Assembly: GCF_900250075.1 (NCBI RefSeq)
Contig: NZ_LT977071.1
Location: forward strand, 372,001 to 436,000
DNA length: 64,000 bases
Source: Cupriavidus taiwanensis
Lineage (GTDB): Bacteria > Pseudomonadota > Gammaproteobacteria > Burkholderiales > Burkholderiaceae
Reading direction: 5' to 3'
Part shown: positions 52,424 to 61,536 of the stretch, piece after piece
Position numbering within the stretch: the first letter of the stretch is position 1
How the letters are laid out: each line of letters starts with the position of its first letter
Made by a program: the position numbers and the translations under genes
Notes under the pieces: generated by a model
What the model was told of the DNA's origin: nothing
What the model saw: the letters and a program-made list of their open reading frames with translations, nothing else
Databases searched by the model: none

Positions 52424-53350
52424 ATGGACGCGATCGGCTTCCTGCGCAGCGGACTGAAGCTACGCCATCTCCGTCTGGTCATAGCACTGGAGGAGCACCG
52501 GCAGGTCGCGCGGGTCGCGAACGCGTTGAACATCACGCAGCCGGCGGTATCGAAGGCGCTGGCCGAGGTCGAGGAAGGCCTGGGCTACCCCTTGTTCGTG
52601 CGGCGGCCCCGCGGCATCGAACCCACGCCGCACGGCATGATCTTCGTCAGCTATGCGCAGTCGATCCTGGACGAACTGGACCGCGCCGGCGACGAACTGC
52701 TGGCGCTGGGGCAAGGCGCCTGCGCCTCGATTGCGGTCGGCGCCATGCCCGGTTCGACGCTGGCGCTCGCGCCGCGCATCATCGCGCTGGCCAAGGCGCG
52801 GATGCCGACGCTGAACATCGCGGTGTACGAGGCGCCGATGGACGTGCTGATGGGCCAGTTGCGCACCGGCCGCCTTGATATCGTGCTGGGGGCGCTGTCG
52901 GAGCGCGCTACGGCCGGGGATATCGAGCAGCACCACCTGTATGAGGAAGTGCTGCGGGTGGCGGTCCACCCGGAGCATCCGCTGGCAGCGTCAGCGACGG
53001 TGGACTGGCCCGACCTGGCGCCGTACCCGTGGGTTGTGCCGCCGCGCACCGCCCGGCTGCGCCAGAGCCTGGACGCGTCGCTGCGGCGCATGAAGGTGGA
53101 GGTGCCGGCCAACCATGTCGAGTCAGTATCGGCCGGCCTGGTGCTGGGCCTGCTGGCGGCGATGCAGGCGGTGGCAATGATGACCGGGCGCCTGGCGCGC
53201 ACCTATGAAGCGCACGGCCTCGCCCATGTCCTTCCGCTCGAGATACCGGGCGTGCTGCTGCCGGTGTCCACTTTCACGCTGGCCGGCAAGGCCCCCTCGC
53301 CGGCTGTCGAACTGTTCCAGCAGTGCGCGGAACAGGCGGCGGCCGGCTGA
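52424..53350 (+). CDS. LysR-family transcriptional regulator
   Basis: A 308-residue LysR protein. The helix-turn-helix HRQVARVANALNITQPAVSK is at about 25-44, and the substrate domain begins ASIAVGAMPGSTLALAPRI. The front (FLRSGLKLRHLRLVIALEEH) places it in the GbpR/CbbR-like group. It is divergent from the TauD operon (182-bp gap), its likely target, and converges on the next Bug gene. Confidence 0.9.
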   Translation: MDAIGFLRSGLKLRHLRLVIALEEHRQVARVANALNITQPAVSKALAEVEEGLGYPLFVRRPRGIEPTPHGMIFVSYAQSILDELDRAGDELLALGQGACASIAVGAMPGSTLALAPRIIALAKARMPTLNIAVYEAPMDVLMGQLRTGRLDIVLGALSERATAGDIEQHHLYEEVLRVAVHPEHPLAASATVDWPDLAPYPWVVPPRTARLRQSLDASLRRMKVEVPANHVESVSAGLVLGLLAAMQAVAMMTGRLARTYEAHGLAHVLPLEIPGVLLPVSTFTLAGKAPSPAVELFQQCAEQAAAG

Positions 53351-53358
53351 CTGGCCCG

Positions 53359-54357
53359 CTATTCCGGCGTGATGCCGTTGACCTTCACCACGCTGGCCCA
53401 TGTGGCATAGTCGTTGCGCACCGTGCGCGCGAACTCGTCCGGCGTGGTCAGCGGCGGATCGGCCATCATGTTGAGCTGCTGGAAGCGCGTGGCGAGCGCC
53501 GGGGAGCGCAGCGCCTTGTTGATCTCGCGGTTCAGCGTCACGACGATCTCGCGTGGCGTGCCCTTGGGCACGAACAGCCCGTACCAGCCTTCGTTAGTCA
53601 TCGGGAAGCCTTGCTCGGCCATGGTCGGGACATCGGGGAACGCGGGAGCGCGGTGCTTGCCGGTGATGCCAAGCGGCCGGATCTTGCCGCTCTTCACCAG
53701 CGGCACCGAGGTGGTGATGTCGACGAAGGCGATCTTCAGCACGCCGCCCTGCAGATCGGTCAGGATCGGCGGCACGCCCTTGTAAGGCACATGGGTCAGG
53801 TCGATGCCGGCCAGCGTATGCAGCTGTGCCATGGCGAGGTGGCCGCCCGAGCCGATCCCCCAGCTGCCGTAGTCATACTTGCCGGGCCGCGCCTTGACCG
53901 TTGCCACGAAGGACTTCATGTCCTTTGCCGGAAAGTCCGGCGTGACCACCAGCAGCACGCCGCCCGAGCCGATCTGCGCGACCGGCACCAGGTCCTCGAC
54001 GATGTTGAACGGCAGCTTCGGCTGGATCGCCTGGTTCATCACGGTGGCCGAGGCGCTCGCCAGCAGCACGGTATGGCCATCCGGCTGCGCGCGCACGACG
54101 GCATCCACCGACAGTTGCCCGTTGGCGCCGGGCTTGTTGTCGACCACCACCGGTTGCTTCAGCGCTTGCGAGATCGGTTCCGCGAACACACGGGCCAGCA
54201 CGTCGGGGCCGCTGCCTCCGGGGCTCGGCACGACCATGCGGATGGGGCGCGAGGGCCAGTTTCCCTGCGCAAGAACGGGGGCGGCTGCCAGCGCGGTGGC
54301 GGCCAGTACTGCGAAATGCCATGCGCGCTTGCCGCGGCATGTCGGGCTTGATTTCAT
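53359..54357 (-). CDS. Bug-family periplasmic binding protein
   Basis: A 332-residue receptor with a signal peptide (CRGKRAWHFAVLAATALAAA, cut near VLAQ), then RPIRMVVPSPGGSGPDVLAR and VVVDNKPGANGQLSVDAVV. GGAGA precedes the ATG at 54357. It follows the AraC gene with a 175-bp gap, and may feed the BKACE pathway. Confidence 0.93.
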   Translation of the reverse strand: MKSSPTCRGKRAWHFAVLAATALAAAPVLAQGNWPSRPIRMVVPSPGGSGPDVLARVFAEPISQALKQPVVVDNKPGANGQLSVDAVVRAQPDGHTVLLASASATVMNQAIQPKLPFNIVEDLVPVAQIGSGGVLLVVTPDFPAKDMKSFVATVKARPGKYDYGSWGIGSGGHLAMAQLHTLAGIDLTHVPYKGVPPILTDLQGGVLKIAFVDITTSVPLVKSGKIRPLGITGKHRAPAFPDVPTMAEQGFPMTNEGWYGLFVPKGTPREIVVTLNREINKALRSPALATRFQQLNMMADPPLTTPDEFARTVRNDYATWASVVKVNGITPE

Positions 54358-54532
54358 ATTGTCTCCATAAGCCCACGCCGTTTCTGTGAATGGCGATGCC
54401 CCTGGGTCGAGAAGGCATCGGAGGCGTGTGTGCACCGGGATTTTGCGCACGATCCGGCCGCGAAAACCAATGAAATAAAACTGCGGAAGCATAAGCGATT
54501 GGTCATGCCGGCACGGTGCACCGTGCGCGGGC

Positions 54533-55567
54533 TCAATCGCGATGCAACGTAAGCCGCGGCCTGCGGCGCTCGCCCGCGCGCACGGTGCCGGGCGCGACAC
54601 CCTGCCAGCGGTGGAAGGCCTTGTTGAAGCCCGCCTGCGTCTTGAAGCCGAGAGCCCGCGCGACATCGCCAAGCGGCATGTCGGTGTGGCTCAGCAGCCG
54701 CCGCGCCAGCGCTTCGCGCTCTTCGTCCAGCAATTGCGCGAACGAGGTGCCGTGGTCCTGCAGGTGGCGATGCAGTGTAAAGCGATGCACCGCGAACAGC
54801 GATGCCAGCCGCGGCGCGCTGCATTCGCCCAACAGCATCAGGTCGCGGATCGCCTGCCGGGCCTGGCCGAGAAAATCCGGCGCGACATGCGATTCCAGCT
54901 CGCTTAGGTAGCGCACCACCGAGGATTCGACCGCCTCGTCTACCACGCCGCAGCGCTGCTCCAGCGTGCCGGCCGGGAACACGAATTCGTCGCGCGGCTG
55001 GCCGAAGCGCACATCGGGTCCGAAGTGCGCGACAAACGGCGCCAGCTCCGGCGGCGGCGGGCGCGACAGCGAGACCGCCGCGGGCAACCAGGACTTGCCG
55101 AGCATCAGCCGGAACATCTGCAGGTTGGCCGCGAGGTAGGCGGTCAGCAGTTCGTTGCGGCCCGCGAAGGCGCCGTCGATTTCGATCGAGAAGACCGCAT
55201 AGCCTTCGCGCACGGTCAGCGCCGTATCGATGCCGCGGTACCAGATACGCCCGTAGCGCAGCAGCCCATCCACCGCATCGCGCACATTGCGCGAAGAAAG
55301 CAGCAGCAGGCGCAGCGGCCCGGCGTTTTCCATATTGGCGCGGGCGCCGACCTGCACCGCGAACGGGGAGCGGCCGGAGGTTTCGACCGCATCGGCCAGG
55401 ATGCGCCCGCAAAGCGTCAGCGCCAGCGGCGCCATGGGCTCTTCCAGCGCTGCCGGGCCGATGCCATAACGGCCCAGCAGAGGCCACGGGTCGGCGCCCT
55501 GCGCCCGCAGCACCTCGACCACCCGGGCAAGCGTGCCGACCGGGACCGAACGGCGCGCGGGCTTCAT
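54533..55567 (-). CDS. AraC-family regulator (Arabinose_bd/OruR type)
   Basis: A 344-residue AraC protein: an N-terminal ligand-binding domain of the arabinose_bd type (about 20-215) and a C-terminal pair of helix-turn-helices (RLASLFAVHRFTLHRHLQDH; MPLGDVARALGFKTQAGFNK). It is divergent from the BKACE operon across 130 bp and is its likely regulator. The start MKPARRSVPVG at 55567 gives normal length, though no clear Shine-Dalgarno site precedes it. Confidence 0.9.
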   Translation of the reverse strand: MKPARRSVPVGTLARVVEVLRAQGADPWPLLGRYGIGPAALEEPMAPLALTLCGRILADAVETSGRSPFAVQVGARANMENAGPLRLLLLSSRNVRDAVDGLLRYGRIWYRGIDTALTVREGYAVFSIEIDGAFAGRNELLTAYLAANLQMFRLMLGKSWLPAAVSLSRPPPPELAPFVAHFGPDVRFGQPRDEFVFPAGTLEQRCGVVDEAVESSVVRYLSELESHVAPDFLGQARQAIRDLMLLGECSAPRLASLFAVHRFTLHRHLQDHGTSFAQLLDEEREALARRLLSHTDMPLGDVARALGFKTQAGFNKAFHRWQGVAPGTVRAGERRRPRLTLHRD

Positions 55568-55697
55568 GGTTCGGGTTTTCACCAGCTGTGACAAACGGAT
55601 AGGAAATAGTGACAACAGGATAAACGCAGCATGCGCCCGGCGTCCAGAATACCTGCACCGCCCCCGTGCAAGGGGCTTCACCATCAGGAGACCATCC

Positions 55698-56753
55698 ATG
55701 CATTTTCTCGACGACAGCCTGCTTCCCGAAAACCAGGAAAAACTGGTGATCCAGGTCGCACCCTATGGCCCGCAGTGGCTGCCCTCCGACTCGGACGATA
55801 TCCCGGTGAGCATGGACGCGCAGATCCAGAAGGCCGTCGATTGCTACAACGCGGGCGCCACGGTGCTGCATGTGCATGTGCGCGAGTCGGACGGCAAGGG
55901 TTCCAAGCGCCTGTCGATGTTCAACGAGATGCTGGCGCGCCTGCGTCAAGCCGTACCCGACATGGTGCTGCAGGTCGGGGGCTCGATCTCGTTCGCACCC
56001 GAAGGCGAAGGCAAGGCCGCCGAGTGGCTGGACTACGACACCCGCCACATGCTGGCGGAACTCGATCCCAAGCCTGACCAGGTCACGATCGCGATCAACA
56101 CCAGCCAGATGAATATCTGCGAGATGCTGACCGCCGACGACGTGCAGGGCACCATCCTCGAGAAGCCCGAGTATCTGAAGGCGTATAGCGAGATGGTGGT
56201 CGACTCCAAGCCGTCGTTCTTCATCGAACACCTGCAGCGCCTGAGCAAGGCAGGCATCCAGCCGCACTTCATGCTTGGCCACGTGGCGCAGCTGGAGACG
56301 GTCGAGCGCCTGATCCGCAAGGGCCAGTACCGCGGCCCGCTGATCCTGAACTATGTCGCCATCGGCGGCGGCGCTGCGGGCCTGCACCCGGCCGACATGA
56401 TCGAGTTCGCGCGCCGCACGCCGGACGGCGCGGTGCTGACCATCGAAAGCGCGATGCGCGCGGTGCTGCCGATGAACGCGATGGCGATCGCGCTGGGCCT
56501 GCATGTGCGCGTGGGCATCGAGGACAACCTGTGGGGCCGCAAGGGCGAGCGCATCACCTCGGTGCAGCAGATCGAGCAGACCGTGCGGCTGGCGCGCGAA
56601 CTCGGCCGCGACGTCGCCAACGGCAAGGAAGCGCGCCGCATCTACAAGATCGACGAGTGGTACGACAGCGCCGACGAGACCATCCGCCAGCTCGGCATGG
56701 CGCCGAACCGCAAGCCGGGGCAACGCGGCTTCACGGTGCCGGGCTGCGCCTGA
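55698..56753 (+). CDS. BKACE (DUF849) beta-keto acid cleavage enzyme
   Basis: A 351-residue TIM-barrel zinc enzyme. The family motif is ATVLHVHVRESDG near 53 (HxH zinc ligands), with GGSISFAPEGEGKA and HFMLGHVAQLETVERLI later. BKACE enzymes split beta-keto acids with acetyl-CoA to acetoacetate and a new CoA ester; substrates vary widely. CAGGAG precedes the ATG at 55698. It heads an operon with SDR, CMD-like and MFS genes; the SDR may make the keto acid. Confidence 0.92.
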   Translation: MHFLDDSLLPENQEKLVIQVAPYGPQWLPSDSDDIPVSMDAQIQKAVDCYNAGATVLHVHVRESDGKGSKRLSMFNEMLARLRQAVPDMVLQVGGSISFAPEGEGKAAEWLDYDTRHMLAELDPKPDQVTIAINTSQMNICEMLTADDVQGTILEKPEYLKAYSEMVVDSKPSFFIEHLQRLSKAGIQPHFMLGHVAQLETVERLIRKGQYRGPLILNYVAIGGGAAGLHPADMIEFARRTPDGAVLTIESAMRAVLPMNAMAIALGLHVRVGIEDNLWGRKGERITSVQQIEQTVRLARELGRDVANGKEARRIYKIDEWYDSADETIRQLGMAPNRKPGQRGFTVPGCA

Positions 56754-56848
56754 GTGCAACCATCCGCCACGGCATGCGCGTTGCCTTGGCCGCGCGTGCC
56801 GTCGGTATCCGAACACAGCCCCTCCTTGCAGCAACCGAGCAACCGATC

Positions 56849-57673
56849 ATGAAACTGACCAACAAGATCGCCGTGGTGACCGGCGTCGGCCCCGGCCTGG
56901 GCCAGGGCATCGCCGTGGCGCTGGCGCGTGCCGGCGCCGACCTGGTGATCTGCGACATCGACCCTGAAGCGCTGGCCGCCGCGCGCGAGGCGGTCCTCGC
57001 CGAAGGCCGCCGCTGCCTGTCCGTCGTGTGCGACGTATCGTCGAGCCAGCAAGTGGCCGGCATGTTCGCGCAGGCGCGCGAGACCTTCGGCACGGTGCAT
57101 ATCCTCGTCAACAACGCCGCGCTGACCCCGAACCGTCCGGTGGACACCGAGCGCCGCAACCAGCTGTACGCCTACCTGCAGACGCCGGTGCCGCGCGCGT
57201 CGCTCGGCTTTACCAGCGAAATCACCGACGAGGAATGGCTGCGCTACTGGGGCGTGAACGTGCATGGCACCTTCTACTGCACCCGCGAGGCGTTGCGGCT
57301 GATGCAGCCGCAACGCTATGGCCGCATCGTCAATATCGCGTCGATTGCCGGGATCTCGTCCCGCAGCGCGCACAGCCCGCACTACAGCGCCACCAAGGGC
57401 GCGGGGGTTGCCTTCACCCGTTCCGTGGCGCTGGAAGTGGCCGGCGCCAACATCTACGTCAACGCGATGGCCCCCGGCGGTGTCGCGACGCCCGCCTTCA
57501 ATCAGTACCTGGAAAAGATCGGCGAAGACGGCCGCAACCGCCTCTGGCAAAGCTGCCCGGCGGGCCGCTTCGGCACCGTCGAGGAATACGCCGCGACCGT
57601 GCTGCATCTCGCCAGCGACGAGCACTACCTGGTCGGCCAGGTCATCAGTCCCAACGGCGGTTCGGTCATTTGA
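56849..57673 (+). CDS. Short-chain dehydrogenase/reductase
   Basis: A 274-residue SDR: TGVGPGLGQGIAVALARAGA at the start, VNNAA near 89, and ASIAG / YSATK as the catalytic set. A long insert (NRPVDTERRNQLYAYLQTP, about 93-120) is unusual for the family. It lies 95 bp after the BKACE gene and 23 bp before the CMD-like gene; a role oxidising a beta-hydroxy acid for BKACE is inferred. Confidence 0.91.
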   Translation: MKLTNKIAVVTGVGPGLGQGIAVALARAGADLVICDIDPEALAAAREAVLAEGRRCLSVVCDVSSSQQVAGMFAQARETFGTVHILVNNAALTPNRPVDTERRNQLYAYLQTPVPRASLGFTSEITDEEWLRYWGVNVHGTFYCTREALRLMQPQRYGRIVNIASIAGISSRSAHSPHYSATKGAGVAFTRSVALEVAGANIYVNAMAPGGVATPAFNQYLEKIGEDGRNRLWQSCPAGRFGTVEEYAATVLHLASDEHYLVGQVISPNGGSVI

Positions 57674-57696
57674 GCCCGCCCCATAACCAGACAGCC

Positions 57697-58437
57697 ATGC
57701 AACACAATCTGTTTGCCCACTACAAGGCGCTGCGCGATACCGGCGTGCTCGGCGGCCAGCTCGATCCGCTGACCGAATGGGATCCCAGGTGGATTGCCAG
57801 CTGGGTCGCGCTGGCTCGCGATGCGCAGGCCGAAGGCGTGCTCGATCCCAAGCTGGTCGCGCTGATTCGCCTGAACCTCGACGTCACCGCCACGCACCTG
57901 TACAAGCCGGGCGTATCGCGCCACGTGCGCGAGGCGATCCGGCTGGGCGCCACGCGCGCCGAGATCCTGGAAGTCTTCAAGCTTGCCAGCGTGGTCGGCA
58001 TCCATTCCTGTGCGGTCGGCGTGCCGGCACTGGCCGAGGAACTGGCCCGCGCCGGCATCCCGGATGAGCCAGTCGCATCAGGCGCGACGCCGGTGTGCGA
58101 CGCGGTACGTGCCAACGGCATGTTCAACCCGCTGTGGGAAACGCTGTACCGCTGGGATCCGCAGTACCTGGAGAAATTCCTGGCCATGGGCTTCGGCCTG
58201 TGGACAGACAACATCCTGCCGCCGCTGTGGATCGAGTTCCTCTGCATCGCCGGCGATGCCGCGATCACCCACATGTACGGCCACGGCACCCAGCGGCATA
58301 TCGAAGCCGCGTTGCGCCTGGGCGCCACGCGCGCGCAGATCCTGGCGGTGCTGAAGATCGTCACCCTGCAAGGCATCGAGGCCTGCGAACTCGCGGTGCC
58401 GATGCTGGACCGCGCCACGCGCGAAGCCGCGGCCTGA
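57697..58437 (+). CDS. Double carboxymuconolactone decarboxylase/AhpD-like protein
   Basis: A 246-residue protein with two CMD-type helical domains, each with a VREAIRLGATRAEILEVFKL-like core (about 76-100 and 195-220). The paired Cys of AhpD (CxxC) is not seen, so peroxidase-type action is unlikely; it may be a decarboxylase or isomerase. In operon with the BKACE and SDR genes. Confidence 0.82.
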   Translation: MQHNLFAHYKALRDTGVLGGQLDPLTEWDPRWIASWVALARDAQAEGVLDPKLVALIRLNLDVTATHLYKPGVSRHVREAIRLGATRAEILEVFKLASVVGIHSCAVGVPALAEELARAGIPDEPVASGATPVCDAVRANGMFNPLWETLYRWDPQYLEKFLAMGFGLWTDNILPPLWIEFLCIAGDAAITHMYGHGTQRHIEAALRLGATRAQILAVLKIVTLQGIEACELAVPMLDRATREAAA

Positions 58438-58454
58438 CCCCGCCGCCGGCTTCT

Positions 58455-58484
58455 CTCCCCTTTCCCATAAATGGGAGAGGGGAG
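58455..58484. repeat. REP-like hairpin between CMD-like and MFS genes
   Basis: CTCCCCTTTCCCAT-AA-ATGGGAGAGGGGAG, 14-bp arms with one G-T pair; the same class as the element at 4099-4138. Confidence 0.75.
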
Positions 58485-58513
58485 ACAACACTTGCAATGC
58501 CCAGGAGTACCAA

Positions 58514-59893
58514 GTGCAACCACTCGCCCCCGCCTCTGCCATGCCCTCGGCACCGCCGCACGATGCCGTCTCGCTCGCCGCCCTCTACCGCAAGATCACC
58601 TGGCGGCTGCTCCCGTTCCTGTTCGCGGCCTATGTGCTGAACACGATCGACCGCATCAACATCTCGTTCGCCAAGCTGCGCATGGGCAGCGACCTGGGTC
58701 TCTCGGATGCGGCCTATGGCATCGGCGCGGCGGCCTTCTTCGCCGGGTACATCCTGTTCGAGGTGCCCAGCAACCTTTATATGCAGAAGACCGGGGCGCG
58801 CCTGACCATTACGCGCATCCTGCTGCTGTGGGGCCTGGCGACCGTCGCCACCAGCCAGGTCAATTCGCCCGAGGCGCTCTATTTCGCGCGCTTCCTGCTC
58901 GGTGTGGCCGAAGCCGGCTTCTTCCCGGGAGTCATCCTGTACCTGACCTACTGGTTCCCCGCACAGCGCCGCGGACGGATCACGTCGCTGTTCCTGATGT
59001 CGGGCACTTTCGCCGGGATGATCAGCGGTCCGCTGGCGGCAGCGATCATGCTGCACCTGGATGGGTGGCTGGGCCTGCGCGACTGGCAGGCGCTGTTCGT
59101 GGTGGAAGGCCTTCCGGCGATGCTGCTCGGCCTGGTGGCCTGGCGTTACCTCGACGACAGCCCCGCCCAGGCAAAGTGGCTCACGCCCGCGGAAAAGGCC
59201 ATGCTCGCAAGCGACCTTGGCAAGGAAGTCCAGGCGCGCCGGCACGGCGGCATCCTGGCGCTGCTCAGGGATCCACGCATCTACGTCATCGGCCTCGCCT
59301 TCCTGTCGATCTATGCCTGCACTAACACCATCGCCTACTGGATGCCGACGCTGATCCAGGGCTTCGGCCAGGCGCACGTGTCGCGCATTGGCTGGATCTC
59401 CACGCTGCCCTATGTACTCGGGCTGGTAACGATGTACCTGCTGGCGCGCAGCTCAGACCGCCGCCTGGAACGGCGCTGGCACGTGGCGGGCTGCCTGCTG
59501 GTTGCGGCCGCCAGCTTCCTGCTGATGGGCCTCGCGCGCGGCGAACTGGTGCCGGCGGTGGCATGCATGACGGTCGGGGCCGCCGCGTGCCTGGCCGCGC
59601 TGCCCGTGTTCTGGACGATTCCGCCGGCGTACCTTCGCGCGCAGCAGGCGCCCGCCGGCATCGCACTGGTCAGCAGCCTGGGCGGCGTGGCGGCCTTGCT
59701 CAGCCCGATCGCGGTGGGTGCGATCAAGACCCGCACCGGCGACCTCTATCTTGCATTCGACCTGCTGGCTATCCTGCTCGCAACGGGAGGGGTCACGCTA
59801 TTGCTTGCGCTGCCGGCGCGGCTGCTGGAACGCGGGAGCGGATCTCGCGAAGGGTGTCCCGAAGCCGAAGTCAAGTCGACCCAAAGAGCATAG
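58514..59893 (+). CDS. MFS transporter, anion:cation symporter (ACS) type
   Basis: A 459-residue, 12-helix transporter: RLLPFLFAAYVLNTIDRINI is the first helix, followed by the ACS motif FFAGYILFEVPSNLYMQKTG. A family of uptake carriers for organic acids. The GTG start at 58514 has AGGAG 7 bases away; the first ATG (58541) lacks one. It is the likely importer for the BKACE pathway substrate. Confidence 0.9.
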   Translation: MQPLAPASAMPSAPPHDAVSLAALYRKITWRLLPFLFAAYVLNTIDRINISFAKLRMGSDLGLSDAAYGIGAAAFFAGYILFEVPSNLYMQKTGARLTITRILLLWGLATVATSQVNSPEALYFARFLLGVAEAGFFPGVILYLTYWFPAQRRGRITSLFLMSGTFAGMISGPLAAAIMLHLDGWLGLRDWQALFVVEGLPAMLLGLVAWRYLDDSPAQAKWLTPAEKAMLASDLGKEVQARRHGGILALLRDPRIYVIGLAFLSIYACTNTIAYWMPTLIQGFGQAHVSRIGWISTLPYVLGLVTMYLLARSSDRRLERRWHVAGCLLVAAASFLLMGLARGELVPAVACMTVGAAACLAALPVFWTIPPAYLRAQQAPAGIALVSSLGGVAALLSPIAVGAIKTRTGDLYLAFDLLAILLATGGVTLLLALPARLLERGSGSREGCPEAEVKSTQRA

Positions 59894-60036
59894 TGCCGTC
59901 ATTGGAGGTGGGAAACTCTGCGCGGCGCAACAGCGGGAGCCAGTCAGTCTCGGTACCAGGCATCGCAGCAACGAGGCGACGGGAAATCGAGCGCAGTGCG
60001 CCGCTAGTTCGGTTGCTTTCACCCCCGCCTTCCCAG

Positions 60037-60654
60037 TCAACCCAACCTCACCAGATTCAGCGCCGCCAGCGGTCCTCCAGGAAACTGGTGCTGCCTTCCG
60101 CCCGCATCGAGCGAACCGAGATCGATGCCGAAGAATCCAAGACGATCGATCAACCTGGCCACCTCGACCTTGGCATTGGCATCATCGCCGGACAAGAACA
60201 TCACGCGCCGGCCACCTTCTGCCTGCGGATCGCCGGCAACCAGCCCGGGTTGCAGGTGGTTGAACGCCTTGACAACGCGCGCGCCGGGGACGAGGCCTGC
60301 AAACAACTCGCTCGAGGAGCGCCCATGCAGGTCCGCGGGGCGAAACAGCGGTGCCTCGATCGGGTTGTTGGCATCGATGACAATGCGACCGCCAAAGTCC
60401 GGCAACCCGCCCAGCGCCTGCGGCAGCTTCGACCAGTTCACGGCCACCAGCACGATCTCCTGCGCTGCGGCTTCCTCGCGCGTGCCAGGGCGAATCGAAG
60501 GCCCGATTGCTTTCACGGCATCGCGCAGCGTTTCAGGCCCACGGCTGTTGGCGACCACCGCCTGTATGCCGCGCCGTGCCAGTGCCATGGCGAACGCCGT
60601 GCCTATCGCGCCCGCGCCGATGATGCCTATGGTTTTTTCGTAGCTTGCTTGCAT
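60037..60654 (-). CDS. NAD(P)-binding oxidoreductase (F420-dependent NADP reductase-like, COG2085)
   Basis: A 205-residue Rossmann protein: TIGIIGAGAIGTAFAMALAR at the start and NSRGPETL near 42 suit NADP binding, then IVIDANNPIEAP and KAFNHLQPG. The family includes proteins that reduce F420 or metal ions; the partner here is unknown. Coupled with the SDR gene 13 bp upstream. The 59894-60036 stretch between this and the MFS gene holds nothing visible. Confidence 0.85.
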   Translation of the reverse strand: MQASYEKTIGIIGAGAIGTAFAMALARRGIQAVVANSRGPETLRDAVKAIGPSIRPGTREEAAAQEIVLVAVNWSKLPQALGGLPDFGGRIVIDANNPIEAPLFRPADLHGRSSSELFAGLVPGARVVKAFNHLQPGLVAGDPQAEGGRRVMFLSGDDANAKVEVARLIDRLGFFGIDLGSLDAGGRQHQFPGGPLAALNLVRLG

Positions 60655-60667
60655 GACGATTCCTGGT

Positions 60668-61420
60668 TCAGGCGGTGAAGCCGCCGTCGGCAACGATCTC
60701 GGCCCCGGTCACGAAGGCTGCGTCCGGGCCGGCGAGGAATGCCACGACGCCGGCAATCTCATGTGGCTGCCCATATCGGCCCAAGGCAATGCCGGGCCCT
60801 ACGATCTCGCTGACCGGGCCGCCGGCGGGATTCATATCGGTGTCGGTCGGGCCAGGATGGACGGTGTTGACCGTGATGCCTTTCGGCCCCAGGTCACGCA
60901 CCAGACTGCGATTGAAGCCTGCGATCGCACCCTTGGTCAGCGTGTAGAGCGATGCCGTCGGGAACGCGGCGTAGCGCGTCATCGATGAACCGATATGGAT
61001 CACACGCCCGCCGCTCTTCATGTGGCGCACCGCTTCCTGCGTGGCCACAAATATACCGGTCACGTTCACCGCGATCATGCGCTCATAGCTGTCGAACGCA
61101 ATGTCCTCAATGGCACCACCCAGGCCCAGGCCAGCGTTGTTGACGAGGATATCAAGACCGCCGAATGCGTCGACCGTTGCTGCCACGGCCTGGCGCACCG
61201 CGGCGGCATCGCCGGCGTCTGCGGCGAGCGCGACAGCGCGGCCGCCGGCCGCTTCGATTTCGCGTACCACCGTGGCGGCCTTTTCCGGTGAGGCACTGTA
61301 GGTCAGCGCCACGGCGGCGCCGTCGGCGGCCAGGCGGCGTGCAACGGCGGCGCCGATGGAGCGTGAACCGCCGGTAACAAGGGCGGTCTTGCCGGCCAGG
61401 GGAAGCGTCTGCTGAGTCAT
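60668..61420 (-). CDS. Short-chain dehydrogenase/reductase
   Basis: A 250-residue classical SDR: TGGSRSIGAAVARRLAADGA near 17, NNAGLG near 93 and Ser-x-Tyr-x-Lys as IGSSMTRYA and YTLTKGA. Divergent from the broken LysR gene at 61537 (116-bp gap), which would have been its regulator. Confidence 0.91.
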   Translation of the reverse strand: MTQQTLPLAGKTALVTGGSRSIGAAVARRLAADGAAVALTYSASPEKAATVVREIEAAGGRAVALAADAGDAAAVRQAVAATVDAFGGLDILVNNAGLGLGGAIEDIAFDSYERMIAVNVTGIFVATQEAVRHMKSGGRVIHIGSSMTRYAAFPTASLYTLTKGAIAGFNRSLVRDLGPKGITVNTVHPGPTDTDMNPAGGPVSEIVGPGIALGRYGQPHEIAGVVAFLAGPDAAFVTGAEIVADGGFTA

Positions 61421-61536
61421 TTCTTTCTCCGTTGGGGTGAATCAGAAGGTGTGAACGGAGTATGGGTGTTCGATTAGGCCGTGATTAGTGATGAATGGCG
61501 GGAATCATCTTCAAGCAATCGTGTAAGCTCAGCCAG

